From: Bemisia tabaci
Taxonomy: Eukaryota > Arthropoda > Insecta > Hemiptera > Aleyrodidae
Assembly: GCF_918797505.1 (NCBI RefSeq)
Contig: NC_092801.1
Span: 4,402,001 to 4,466,000, forward strand
DNA: 64,000 bases
Direction: 5' to 3'
Part shown: positions 1-9,940 of the stretch, piece after piece
How positions within the stretch are numbered: position 1 is the first letter of the stretch
Layout: each line of letters opens with the position of its first letter
Translations under genes and position numbers: made by a program
Notes under the pieces: model-generated
The model's database searches: none
What the model saw: only the letters and a program-made list of their open reading frames with translations
What the model was told of the DNA's origin: nothing

Positions 1-96
1 GCCCTCTTTAAATTATGAGGTCGTAGTGCGTAAAAGGAAGAAGGTTGTGTTTATGTAGCAATGTATGCTCCACAGGAAGAGTAACGACCTATATTT

Positions 97-233
97 GGAC
101 TACATTTTGCAATTTGGGACTACAAATTCTAGCCCAGTTTAAAAATAACGTATGTGCCTTTAGTTTCCCCATGCACATAAGTGTTTTCCCAGAAGAGCCA
201 GAATTTAAAGTTCCAAATTGGAAAATGCAATCC
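97..233. mobile_element. MITE family L, copy 1 (137 bp foldback)
   Basis: Nearly the whole element is an inverted repeat, beginning GGACTACATTTTGC and ending with the complement of a similar sequence. It is flanked by ATTT on both sides (93-96 and 234-237), read as a 4-bp target duplication. Sister copies lie at 11126-11262, 33700-33836 and 34031-34167, and diverged relatives at 51274-51530 and 61515-61649. It has no coding capacity. The mobilising transposase family is not identified. Confidence 0.8.
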
Positions 234-237
234 ATTT

Positions 238-474
238 AATTCCTTAGCAGTGTAGACCAGACGTCCGGTAGATTTTCTAGACGCGTAGTGAATACTACCA
301 GAAATCAAGTTGTAGCTATAAAAGACTTTGCGAGGAGTATAAATCGCTTGACAGTCTAGTAACCACTGAAATACGTTCATCCGTACACTAACACCAAGCA
401 TTTACAAACTGATAGCGTTACACACGATTCGTAAAACAGTAAGTTTGAATTCTTTGAAGCCAGCGTGCATTACA
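238..474. other. no feature recognised
   Basis: Unique-looking AT-rich sequence between two foldback elements. The short ORFs here are shadows, and I see no exon or RNA signal. Confidence 0.4.
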
Positions 475-747
475 AATCAGCATAAACCTGAAAATCTCAA
501 TAAAGAGGGGAAAAAGCTCGTATGAGCACAATTTTCCCTCAAGAAGAAACACTGTTTGGTGCAACTCTAGTAAGGACCATTCAGGAACGACCACCATGGC
601 TCCAGTTAGACCCGAAACTCTTCTGCAGTTGCCTTCCTGAATGGTCGTTACTGGTGGTGCACCAAGCGGCGTATCTCTCTTAGGGTAAAATTTTGCCCAT
701 ATGAACTTTTCCCCTCTATATTGAGATTTTCAGCTTTATGCTGATTT
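475..747. mobile_element. foldback element, family Q copy 1
   Basis: Terminal inverted repeats are AATCAGCATAAACCTG near 475 and the complementary end near 747. An inner inverted pair (ACCATTCAGGAA near 577 and TTCCTGAATGGT near 636) flanks a short core. It is homologous, in the opposite orientation, to the element at 43484-43777. The core corresponds to the hammerhead-like core of that copy, but here the CTGANGA box is eroded while a CGAAAC remains near 610. Confidence 0.65.
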
Positions 748-835
748 AAAGAGCAGGTTAGCTGAAAGAAATTTCACCTTACTGCCTTACTGCCTTAACA
801 CGAAGCATTCTTTAATCAACATTGAAACCTTTCAG

Positions 836-1121
836 GTACTCCAAGAATATGAAGAGACATTCCACCATATCCCGGGATTTTACCTCTAAAGGCATGGACC
901 AGGCAGTCTTTTGGGTAGAGCACGTGGCTAAGCATGGTGGAGCGTCTCATTTGAGACCAGCAACTGCCGATACCACTATGTTTCAATATTTTTGTTTAGA
1001 CATTATATCCATACTTCTGATTTTAATTTCTTTCGTCATCTATACTGTGTATTGTTTAGGTAGGTTTGTTCTTTCTTTCATTGTTTTCAAAGAGTCTCAA
1101 ACAAAAATTAAAAAATCTTGA
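836..1121 (+). CDS. UDP-glucuronosyltransferase, last exon
   Basis: This is the C-terminal exon of an insect-type UGT, a membrane enzyme of the endoplasmic reticulum that conjugates sugars to small lipophilic compounds in detoxification. A splice acceptor (CTTTCAG) ends at 835, and the first base completes a split codon. The translation carries the family pattern of the region before the anchor: AVFWVEHVAKHGGASHLRPA matches the UGT 'A-x-W-x-E-Y/H-V ... H-x-G-A-x-H-L-R' block. A single hydrophobic anchor (about FCLDIISILLILISFVIYTV) follows, then a short basic tail ending TKIKKS and a TGA at 1119-1121. Catalytic and sugar-binding exons lie left of the window. A possible polyadenylation signal (AATAAA) occurs near 1405. 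A related decayed exon lies at 10875-11110, which suggests a local UGT cluster. Confidence 0.85.
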
Positions 1122-1844
1122 TTTTTCCAATATATTATACAATACTTACTAGTTGTTAAGGCGATTAAGTTGTCAAAGAAACAGAAGTCTTGAATAGGCG
1201 AGCTTTAACAAAAAGTGTATCAACCGCAACTTGATGTATACGTATTTATTTTGGTATTGATTTAACATTTATTTAATTTCTTCACGTAAAACATTAATTA
1301 ATTGAAAGCCAAAATATACAAGACTAGTTCCACTTTACATTTTCTTCATTCATTTTGTTCCCCTTCTTTTTAAGTATAAACCAACAGGTGGATATAATAT
1401 TTCATGAATAAAACCAACATTTTGAAAAAATTCTTGGATGATAATTTAGCCTTTACGTAATGATTCAAAAGAGTCTCCCCCAAAAAACAGTCGTTTCTGC
1501 CCCCATCACGATTTCTGAGGATATCATCGACGTATCACTGATATACAATCTTGCAAACAAATACATTGCTGGTATAAGTTTTAGCTTGAGCTATAAAAGA
1601 GTTTAAGGAACAAAAACATTGGTTAGAATGGAATTAAGTCTCATGTAAACTGTGAGCTATGCATAGCTGTCGCTAAAACCAGCAACCAGCTTCACACCTG
1701 TCTCTATGAGAAAACTCAACAAGTAAACAGGGTTGAATGAATTCATGGTTTATGGCGTCATGGTTCAGTCATGACGAATGATTTGGTCATGATTAGATTT
1801 AGCTACTTAAGCTAAACACGAGAATATGGAAGTTCTGCCACAAA
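1122..1844. other. UGT 3' flank and intergenic sequence
   Basis: AT-rich sequence including the likely UGT 3' UTR. It holds one copy (about 1622-1772) of a dispersed direct repeat whose second copy is at about 12422-12562. Nothing else is recognised. Confidence 0.5.
1622..1772 (+). repeat. dispersed direct repeat R1, copy 1
   Basis: About 150 bp that aligns in the same orientation to 12422-12562 (shared words AACTGTGAGCTATGCAT, TATGAGAAAACTCAA and GAATTCATGG). No terminal repeats were recognised, so it may be an internal piece of a larger element. Confidence 0.6.
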
Positions 1845-2777
1845 ATAAGACAAAATCACATCGATGTTAAGGATTATGAGCGGCAATGTGTGCAAACTAC
1901 TGTACGGCTACTATCAGAGAGTGTCGCAAATGCCATCCAGTGGTGTGGCGACCAAAGGTGGCGACGATGAAAAATTAAAATACAGGAACTACGCAGCAGC
2001 AGCAAGATATATCAGAACGACAAACGATTGGTTTGACGTTTTCAATTCTAGTAACAAATTCGATGCTAAAAAGGAACTATGCGGATATGGTATCTACTTG
2101 AAAGAACAAAATGAAGCTCTTGACAAAATGTATCGGATGGTAAAGGATATGAGGGAGATTGAACCAAAGATTCCTAAAGATATTCTACCTTGCCAAAGGG
2201 GAGTCCTATTTTCCATTGATGCTCTTAGAGGTTTATACATATGTATCAATAATTGAAGTAAACCTATGGGATCGATTACATCCTTACTGAAAGGTTGAAC
2301 CAAGATTGTCTTGAGAATTTATAGGCATTTTTAAGAAAAGCTGGTGATCTGAACGATGACCCACTTCCAACCGATGTCCAGAATCATGTAAAAAAGTACA
2401 TCCTTGGCAGACATTCAAGTGTCGCTTTCATAGAGGGACGAAATACAATGGAGCCAACTCAAGAGACTGACCTTCTAGCCCCTACGAAGAGCTTGAGAAA
2501 ACGTGCAAAAACTGGTTTCCATGCCAAAAAATAATGACAACTCAGTTGCTGGACAAGAAAACACTGCTAATAAACCGGACAGTGGCACGTGCATAACTGC
2601 AGAAATGATGGCCAACTTGGAGGAAGTAGTGAAAGAAACTGGTGGTGGCGAAGAGGACTCATAGACGACGAGCGCCCAGAGGACGAGAGAGTAATTCTAG
2701 ATGAAATTGAGAGGGAAGCTTTTCGCGATTTCGTCGGCTTCGAAGCTTACAAATTGCGCTTGAAGTATGCTCAGTAG
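1845..2777 (+). pseudogene. P-element/THAP9-type transposase remnant
   Basis: The longest intact piece (about 1970-2256) reads RYIRTTNDWFDVFNSSNK ... ALDKMYRMVKDMR ... RGVLFSIDALRGLYI. This matches the region of P-element/THAP9 transposases around 'N-D-x-F-D-x-x-N-S' and the following 'x-G-x-x-x-S-I-x-x-L-x-x-L' block. Upstream of about 1965 the similar reading (VKDYERQCVQTTVRLLSES) is in a different frame. Downstream, DPLPTDVQNHVKKYILG (about 2355) and a final helix ending AYKLRLKYAQ (stop at 2775-2777) are in yet other frames. At least three frame breaks and no THAP zinc finger make it a dead fragment. The identification comes from motif recall, not a search. Confidence 0.6.
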
Positions 2778-3139
2778 CAAAAACCGCAGATGCCATCCCA
2801 TGACAACACTAAAATGGTGATTACATCCGTAGTTTTTTCCCAATGTGAATGGATATTCCAGTGATACCACTTTCTCCCAATAAAATGTATATTTTCGAAG
2901 AAAACTACGAATGCCTTTTACCTTGTTTTTTTAAAAAAATTGCGTTTCATTGCAATGTCCTAAAAACTTAAATGATACAATCCCATGCCATCTAGAAAAT
3001 TCGCATTTTGCTCAAATATAACGGCAGCGTTCGAGTGTTCACACAGCGCTTTACCTCACACTGCTGCTCCTTGAATTCCTTCGCCTAATACTGACAACAA
3101 CTTCAGGAGCGATCATTTTCTTTGAATATCCACGATAAC

Positions 3140-3395
3140 TCGTCACCTTCCAGGCAAAGTATCACAAGCGCCATGCGACGTTTAAAAATTTCCGCCGCCA
3201 TTTTATTTCTTTACTAAGAAATTGTTGGTTGAATCTGTTTGGAAATTTCACTAAATTTTATCGGCAGCACAAAGAAAATTCTGTGAAATTTTCGGACAGC
3301 TTCGTGGAACAATTTCTCTGTAAAAAAATAAAATGGCGGCGGAAATGTTTAAACGTCGCATGGCGCTTGTGATACTTTGCCTGGAAGGTGACGAA
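3140..3395. mobile_element. foldback MITE family P, copy 1
   Basis: Inverted repeat of about 110 bp per arm with ends CGTCACCTTCC / GGAAGGTGACG, flanked by AACT on both sides (4-bp duplication). Internal words include AAATTTCCGCCGCCATTTTA and its complement. A degraded relative lies at about 16670-16915. Confidence 0.75.
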
Positions 3396-3405
3396 CTGTC
3401 GTTCT

Positions 3406-3634
3406 CACTGGGAAAAAGGCCCTTGGAACTGGAGTCTAGACTCTTAAAAAGATCAAAAAGAAAAAATGCTCTTGATTCAATCGGGCTTTGTGCTTGAATC
3501 GAAAGGAAATCCGCCCAAATCAAGAGGCTCGGCTCTTCAATCCAGGGAAAAATCGGATTGAATTAAGAGTGTTTTTTCTTGTGAATGTTTAGAAGAGTCT
3601 AGACTCTAGATCCAAGCGACTTTCTTTCCAAGTG
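3406..3634. mobile_element. MITE family A, copy 1
   Basis: Palindromic element with CACTGGG / CCAAGTG ends, inner words GAGTCTAGACTCTTAAAAA and GATTCAATCGG, and their complements. Members of the same family lie at 28057-28262, 42816-43047, 46600-46855, 54384-54612 and 60418-60566. No clean target duplication is visible at this copy (CT versus AT). Confidence 0.8.
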
Positions 3635-3869
3635 ATCTGACGGCACTATATCCAGTCTTCAGCGTTCATCGCTGCGACGGTATTCAATGGCATGTGGCTG
3701 CGGCACAGAACGCTAGATCCAATGAAACGCCCGCCAAAGCTGATTGTACTGATTTTCATACACCTACGCATCGTCGCTATACTTGGAGGGGGAAAAAAAA
3801 CTTGCGAAGTGAACAAAATGAAGAACAACACAGTGAAGTAATCTGACTATAACAACAATTTTGAAGCAT

Positions 3870-4150
3870 TTAAAGTTGAACTTCTTTTTATCGGGATGCA
3901 TTTTATCTTTGATGATTTTACCTTTTTCCCGATCACTGCTTGTCTTCAGATTTTAGGCGATAGCCATTTCGATGGTGCGTACACATCATCTTCAGGCCAC
4001 TTGGTTGGTAAACGCATAGTCATATTCTATACTATTATCAAAAATGTTTACTAAAATTTATTAAAAACAGTAATTAAAACACGCGCAGGTGCACAAGTAG
4101 CCGCGAACGCGTCTTTATCACCTGTTTTCCGGCCGTTGCGTCATCGAGCT
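3870..4150 (-). repeat. one arm of foldback family S
   Basis: Aligns with the arms of the large foldback at 9195-9940 (TCGGGATGCATTTTATCTT, CCACTTGGTTGGTAAAC). On the minus strand it includes CTGAAGA, a hairpin GATGTG/UACG/CACCAUC, then GAAA, and reads on to GCAGTGATCGGGAAAAAGG. Confidence 0.6.
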
Positions 4151-4192
4151 GCCCGTTCGTTGTTGGTGCATACAGCCGCTAACACACGTACA

Positions 4193-4405
4193 CTCGAAAT
4201 GTACATTCTGGCGTACTGCGTATGCGCGGGCATCGCGAATGTACACTCATCATTCTCTTGAGAAATAATGTACAGTTTGACGAGAAGCAGAAGATACCCT
4301 CGATGATCTTTTACTCATTCCTGTAACTTATGGTTGTTCAAGTGAACAAAATGAGGAACATTCTCGATGCCCGCGCATGCGCAATAGGCCAGAATGTACA
4401 TTCGG
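4193..4405. mobile_element. foldback element
   Basis: Inverted pair: CGAAATGTACATTCTGG with GCGGGCATCG on the left, against CGATGCCCGCGCATGCGC and CCAGAATGTACATTCG on the right. Arms are about 45 bp and the spacer is unique. The element family is unknown. Confidence 0.6.
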
Positions 4406-4424
4406 AGGGCGCCATCCAATTCCC

Positions 4425-5428
4425 TCCTCCGATTCCCTCATGCGGCCGGAACCGATTTCCGATTACCTCCCGGCTTTGAAGTAAATTGAAAATATGTGGC
4501 AACGTCGCAACAATTGATCAAGTAGTAAGACGAAATAATCAAGATCCAAAATAAACTCACCATTCCCGGATACACCTGATACCGCACTATGTGGCTTAGA
4601 GGAGGAGTAGAAATGTGCGTTTATGCGGCAATTCAGATAACGCTGATACAATGCACCTAGAGACTGGACTTAGTGCAGCGAAGCTGGACACTGCACTGCA
4701 CCGCAATGTGTTTACCCTCCCAAATCAGTTTAGTGTACCCGCGCGCACCGTCTCACGCGTCCCGCGAAAATGGCATCGGGTTTTACAAAAATAAAAGTGA
4801 GCGTGATAACGATTTGTTCGTAATACAAAATATAAAGTTTTCTTTTCATAAAGTGTACGTGTACGTTTTTTTACTTTTATGATTTCTAGACTTTTCGAGA
4901 TTTATGATCCTCATAGATTTTTCTTTCAATGCTTGAAACCTTAAGTGATTTCCTATTTCTACGTGACTTTTATTGATTATGTCAATTTCTGAGTTCTGGT
5001 GTTTAAACTCTGGTTTTTAGTTACCGTCTCGGCTGGATATATCTATATTGCACAGTTTTCTGAACTACTGAATTTAAGTCGAGTGTTTAATCGATTATAA
5101 TAATAATAGAACTCAGAGTTTGTATATTTGATCTCTTTATTTTAATTTATGTTGTTTATTAATATTTTAGTTTGGTTCCTTATATTTCTCACTTGTTCTT
5201 CACATTTTGTGTTTTCTGTTAGCTTGGTTGTCCTTTTGGTTGGCCTATTTAGTTTTGGGTTGAAAAAAAAAAAAAAAAACTCAAAAGTGATTTGTACCAG
5301 TTAACAAGTGTAAGAGTTTTATTAACTAATGCTGCTGAGACTGAAGTGTTAGACAAAAACATTAGTGTGCGAGCATCCAATAGACAGCGACGGAAATCGG
5401 TTCCGGCCGCATGAGGGAATCGGGCGCC
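4425..5428. repeat. inverted repeat pair beside the Penelope-like element
   Basis: CGATTCCCTCATGCGGCCGG at about 4434-4453 recurs as its complement at about 5396-5420, roughly 950 bp away. The right arm falls in the downstream reading frame of the GIY-YIG fragment. The intervening sequence is AT-rich with no recognised gene. Confidence 0.5.
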
Positions 5429-5975
5429 CCATTCAGAGTGTACGTGCGTTAGCGACTTTTCTCTGAATGGGATCGGAGGGGCTATCAGTGCTGCCACCTC
5501 ACTCTCTTGTTGGTTATTGAGCAGGTTGTCACCTTTCTGGGACTCAATGTAAAATTTCTCATAGAGATTCATTCTCTTTCCTTTGGCGCCTTTTTTCCTT
5601 ACTTGTACTTCCGTGGCTTCCGGGTCATGTTTTACGCTTATTAAATGATCCACCAACGACGATTGGCCCGCTTTTTGAAGACGGGCACAGGCTAGGGGTT
5701 CTTTAACCCTGGTCGCAATTTTTCTTCCTGTTTGTCCCACGTACGTCAAGCCACATTTGCAATTTATTTGGTAAACACCGCTGCAATCCATTGTGTCCTT
5801 CTTTTGATTTTTGGTGTTAATAAGGACCCTACCCAGATTGGGTTTGTTGCTAAAGGTAATTTTATGCTTGCTCCCCTCTTGCACCGTTTTTTGAATTTCT
5901 TTTTCTGAATATGAGGAGAGGTCTTATGGGTTTTAATATATATCCTTATAGGCTGGGTGGGGACGGATTCATATT
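5249..5975 (-). pseudogene. Penelope-like element: GIY-YIG endonuclease part
   Basis: The minus-strand ORF (5249-5884) has a GIY-YIG nuclease block: CSGVYQINCKCGLTYVGQTG, with the GVY and YVG halves and a following Arg (R in GRKIATRVKE). Just downstream is a SLVDH...H-type His pair, as in Penelope-like retroelements. Reading back across 5885-5975, the frame contains PSL-stop-GYI...KPI, which looks like the 'P-x-x-Y-G-x-x-K-x-H-K' entrance of the reverse transcriptase, joined almost directly to the spacer before the nuclease. The catalytic core of the reverse transcriptase is therefore missing. An A-run lies at about 5262-5279. Confidence 0.75.
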
Positions 5976-6471
5976 ATTCATTCTCTCTGATTTTTCAGTA
6001 AGGAGTGACTTTTTGAGGATCTTGCGAGGTTCTTTACAAATTATTTCCTTGGTGTCTTTTTGAGATTTTTCCACCACCTCTTGTTCAGGGAAATTTTCCA
6101 CTTTTTTGGTGCATTCCTGTTCCTCCAGAATCACTAGTGCATTATTTTTGTCAGCTTTGGTGTTAATTAGGTTGTTCTCTTTTACTTTCTTTTTTATTCC
6201 AGAGATCACTTTCTGTTCCTTCTTCTGATTAACACTTTTGTTGGGTTTAGTTTCAATACACTACAAATTTACCTGCTTTATGGCGTGCGCTATGGATAAG
6301 TGAGGGATTATCGATTTTCTCATTATCTGAGATGACCAGATCAATGAGGTTCTCTTTCATGTCAGAGGAGGTTGGTGGTGGAGTATATTTGATGCCTCTA
6401 TAGAGGAGATCTATCTCCTCCTCCATGAAGATTACATCAGAAAAGACAACTAGTCGGAGTATTACTTCCAA
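5946..6471 (-). pseudogene. Penelope-like element: N-terminal and early RT part
   Basis: Two minus-strand readings: 6253-6471 has EEEIDLLYRGIKYTPPPT, the usual 'L-x-x-G-x-K-Y-x-P-x-P' region before the RT. Then 5946-6209 has TKADKNNALVILEEQE, the 'A-D-K-x-N-x-x-V-I-L' motif of Penelope-type RTs. They are in different frames. Together with 5249-5975 they form one minus-strand element with an internal deletion. Confidence 0.7.
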
Positions 6472-6659
6472 GCATTCCGGAGCGAAGCCCTATATCTAAA
6501 ATAATGAAATGAATTAGTTCTAGCCCATGACAAAAGGCACCCTCTTTTTGCCCTTTTCTTGTCTTTTACATCGTAAAGGGCAAATTTAATACCCAGGCGG
6601 TTTTTTGTTTTAAATCGCACCGGGAAAAGCAGCAGGAAATGTGTCATTCCCTAATCTTT

Positions 6660-7085
6660 GTATAGTTTATTAAAACATTTTAATTTTCATTTCTTGTACT
6701 GTTATCAACCGTTATTTACGTGCCTAACGGATGTTTGCTGGATGCACGTTTCCTGAAAGTTTTGGGGCTATCTCATGCGAGCAACAATTACACACGCACA
6801 CACATGCATGTATATACGCGTAAAAATGGTTAAACCACCGCCATGCGTCATTCGCCGGAACGCCTTCAAAATTCGCAAAAATAATAGTTGGAATATTCGT
6901 AACATACTTCTCAGATAACAATATCTAAGTTCAAGAGAATGCGTCACGCAATTCCACAGGCAGTATGTTCTGTTATACATAAATACGTACGAAATTGTGA
7001 CAAAAGTATCACAGTATTTTATTGCGGCTTGCGTTCATATCCCGGTGCATTCGCTGTTGGAACTTCTGTGACACTCGCTTGTGAA
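6660..7085. other. intergenic sequence with short CA-rich tract
   Basis: A small alternating purine-pyrimidine tract (ACACACGCACACACATGCAT, about 6790-6809) is the only structure seen. The last ~70 bp, with TATTTTAT near 7013-7020, may be the promoter of the small ORF that follows. Confidence 0.4.
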
Positions 7086-7087
7086 AA

Positions 7088-7315
7088 ATGTTTGCGTTGA
7101 GACAGCCAATCAAGTTTTTCATTTACCTCTTCGCGTTTACATTCATTTGTTCCATGATGGTCAGTGCGGAACTCAAGGGACGTGAAACGGACACTAACTT
7201 ACCATGTAATACCGCGGGAGGTTGTGGGCAAAAGTATCTTCCTTGCCCAGGTTGCCTAAGTTGGTTTGCAAAAGTTGGCAGTAGATCAAAATTACGCAGT
7301 GCACGGAATTTGTGA
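7088..7315 (+). CDS. small putative secreted Cys-containing protein
   Basis: A 75-residue ORF starting at ATG 7088. Residues 1-27 look like a signal peptide (KFFIYLFAFTFICSMMVSA), followed by a short mature part with four cysteines (LPCNTAGGCGQKYLPCPGC). A TATA-like TATTTTAT lies about 70 bp upstream. No family is recognised. The downstream +1 frame stays open past the stop and is also Cys-rich (GICESNRCICGCEK, about 7308-7349, stop near 7357), so the gene may be frameshifted, or spliced in a way I cannot see. Without transcript support it could be chance. Confidence 0.4.
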   Translation: MFALRQPIKFFIYLFAFTFICSMMVSAELKGRETDTNLPCNTAGGCGQKYLPCPGCLSWFAKVGSRSKLRSARNL

Positions 7316-7563
7316 GTCCAATCGTTGCATTTGCGGCTGTGAAAAAGCACAGCTATAGACCCTGTCTAATTGGGACTTATTTGTTTCATGATTTCTGGAA
7401 TGTTAATTGTTTGTAAAATATTATTAACGAATGTGTGCTCATGAATTATAAAAATTATCTCCTATTTGCGGACCTATTTTTTCTGACATGTTGAAGACAA
7501 AATGCAGGTACCTCGGAAAAAAAATTCTAAGAAATCTATCACACGTGTTAAGGTGATTCGATG

Positions 7564-7981
7564 GACGCCATATTTTGTGTCAAAACGGCATGCGATATAT
7601 CGCATCAATTGGTTCCATTTTTTCAGCTACTCGTCATATTTCTCCAATTTCGAGATCGCAATTCTGTTGTCAGGGACTAAAGCACTCACTTACCAATTTT
7701 AACAAAGAAATTCAATGTACCAAAGGCGTGGTTTTTTTTAGAGAGAAAACATCACATTCGATACTGATATTGAAACTGCACTCGAATGCGATATTTTCTC
7801 TCTAAAAAAACCACGCCTTTGTTATACGTTGAATTTCATTGTTAAAATTGGTATGTGAGTGCTTTAGTCTCCTGACAACAGAATTGCGATCTCAAAATTG
7901 GAGAAAAATGACGAGTAGCTGAACGAATGGAACCAATGGATGCGATATATCGCATGCCTTTCTGACACATAATATGGCGTC
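7564..7981. mobile_element. long foldback element (418 bp)
   Basis: Almost perfect inverted repeat with arms of about 190 bp: GACGCCATATTTTGTGTC ... against ...GACACATAATATGGCGTC. Inner ends are AAAGGCGTGGTTTTTTTTAG / CTAAAAAAACCACGCCTTTG around a ~45-bp loop. No coding capacity. RNA from it would form a long hairpin. Confidence 0.8.
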
Positions 7982-8839
7982 ATCCCCATCCGCGGAAGAG
8001 AGAACCTTTTGCACGCCGGGCGGTGGGTTGAATCAACGGGAGAGGTCGGACAAAATTTAGAAACTTTAAAAGCTTACGTTTTCATTCATACAAAACTTTG
8101 AGGTTTCAAAAGTGGTTCCATTGATTTCCTCGTGAAATTTTCTTCTAGAAAAACCTCTTACAATTTAACAAATGATGAAACTAAACATTAAAATTTGCTT
8201 TTATGTAAAAAATGTCATGTTTGAGCTCTCTTCTTGGCTTGATCCACTGTTGGCCGGAGGACATTTTTCAAAATAGCTACTACTAATACTGTAATTTTTA
8301 CAGATTGACTCCAGTGTCATTAGTCTTAAAGGGGGAAAAAGAAGAACTGGAGCCTTACTCGGATAGGAAAACGAGAACGCTTATTTTGAATACCCTTCAT
8401 TCAAACTATCATAACTTCGTCAATTTTTTACTATTTTAGCTTGCAGACCACCCAATTGACGGTAAATTACACCAGCTTTAACATGAGACCAAGATCATTT
8501 CGATAGCTATCTTAGTTAGAAATTAAAACAGAAACTTTGAGTCAATAATTGTATCAGCCTCTAATAAGCGTTAAAAAATACAAAAAACGGTATATTTCTC
8601 CAGGAGCTTGAACAACCTGTTTTCATTTATAGCTAGAATGACTCCATTTTCACTCTATTTTTCGAATCCGTAAAGACTTTGTGAGTGATAGAAAATTTCA
8701 GTTAAGTTTTACTCAAACGAACCGTGAAAGATTTAGGAACCTGGGATTCGATAAGAGTAGTGTCCTGTAATTTTTTGGACTGGGGGGTTCAAGGTTCTCA
8801 AATTTTCTCGAATGCTTGAATCTTTTTACTTCCATTGTT
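7982..8839. other. no feature recognised
   Basis: AT-rich sequence without exon-like ORFs. It may include highly decayed downstream parts of the minus-strand Penelope-like fragment that follows, but I cannot align it. Confidence 0.35.
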
Positions 8840-9190
8840 TCTCTGACCTTTCGTCGTACTTTTTCGTCAAGGGTCTAAATTCTAGCCAGTTGAGTTTGTC
8901 TAACAATTCAATAAGTAAGAACGTGGCTCTTTTATAAAGGGCATCCCTAATGGCATGTTTATAATAAATTTCAAACCTGAGGGCAGTTTTCATTAGCTTG
9001 AGTTTGAGTTACGGGTGGCCTTCACATTTGCTGAGACTGTTTTTAATAAAGTTTGGGTAGGTGTGAGATCTTAGGCATTTGCTATTAAATTCAATATCTG
9101 TGTTTACCTCACCGATTTTCATCAGAACGGATTCGTAATTTCTTATAAATCTTCCGAGGTGGGCACCTTGAAAGCCTCTAGTCGAGCTGT
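8840..9190 (-). pseudogene. Penelope-like element N-terminal fragment
   Basis: A minus-strand reading from about 9190 gives TDIEFNSKCLRSHTYPNFIK, then one in-frame stop, then KTALRFEIYYKHAIRDALYK and LLDKLNWLEFRPLTKKYD. This resembles the 'D-I-x-F-x-x-x-C-x-x-x-x-x-x-P-x-F-x-x' N-terminal region of Penelope-like proteins. It has the same strand as the fragments at 5249-6471, so it may be the 5' part of the same element separated by later insertions, or a second copy. Confidence 0.45.
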
Positions 9191-9194
9191 TTAA

Positions 9195-9940
9195 TTCAAA
9201 GTTGAACTTTTTATATCGGGATGCATTTTATCTTCGTTGATTTTACCTTTTTCCCGATCACTGCTCACTGGTAAAAAAAAAAAAAACCTCTTGGACCAAT
9301 GCCGCGGTGCATTGACTTAAGAGTGCAGTTTCTTGTCGCCGGATTTAAGAGTCTTAAACTTTTGTATCAAGCGGATTTTGCATTGATTCAAGCGGATTTT
9401 GTAATGAAACAAGAGCTCCGGCGACAAGAAACTGCAATCTTGAACCATGAGGTTTCTTTTACCAGTGGCTTGTCTTCAGATTTTAGGCGATAGCTATTTC
9501 GATGTTACGTACACATCATCTTCAGGCCACTTGGTTGGTAAACACATATATAAAACACAATGGTCATATTGTATACTATTATTTAAATTGTTTATTAAAA
9601 TTTATTGAAAACACTAATTGAAGTGATTTGAGATAAACATTTAAATTAGTTGAGATATGCGCACGCACCAACAACGAGCGGGCAGCTCGATGACGCAACG
9701 GCCGGAAAACAGGTGATAAAGACGCGTTCGCGGCGACGGGTGCACCTGCGAGTGTTTCAATTAGTGTTTTTAATAAATTTTAGTAAAAAATGTTAAAAAT
9801 AGTTTACAGTATGACTATAGTGTTTTATATATGTGTTCACCAACCAAGTGGCCTGAAGATGATGTGTACGTAACACCACAATAGCTGTCGCCTAAAATCT
9901 GAAGATAAGCAGTGATCGGGAAAAAGGTCAAATCAACAAA
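9195..9940. mobile_element. foldback family S, complete copy (with MITE B inside)
   Basis: Large inverted repeat: left arm from about 9195 (TCGGGATGCATTTTATCTT, ...CCTTTTTCCCGATCACTGC), right arm ending at about 9940 with GCAGTGATCGGGAAAAAGG. Each arm carries CCAACCAAGTGGCCTGAAGA or its complement. The inner part has ACCTGTTTTCCGGCCGTTG-type sequence shared with 3870-4150. The left arm is interrupted by a 202-bp MITE at 9266-9467. Confidence 0.7.
9266..9467. mobile_element. MITE family B (CACTGGT ends)
   Basis: Palindromic element with CACTGGTAAAA / TTTTACCAGTG ends and inner TTTCTTGTCGCCGGA / TCCGGCGACAAGAAA. It splits the word CACTGCTTGTCTTCAG that is continuous at about 3945, with GCT on both sides (9263-9265 and 9468-9470). 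Its termini resemble family A but the internal sequence differs. Confidence 0.75.

Larger units (their letters stand above)
2820..3815. repeat. dispersed repeat R2, copy 1, split by two inserted elements
   Basis: Segments 2820-3139 and 3640-3815 align collinearly with the unbroken stretch 13340-13830 (shared: CTTTCTCCC near 2870 and 13392, AATCCCATGC, and GATCCAATGAAACGCCCGC near 3717 and 13733). Between them sit two foldback elements at 3140-3395 and 3406-3634 that are absent from the second copy. Confidence 0.65.
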
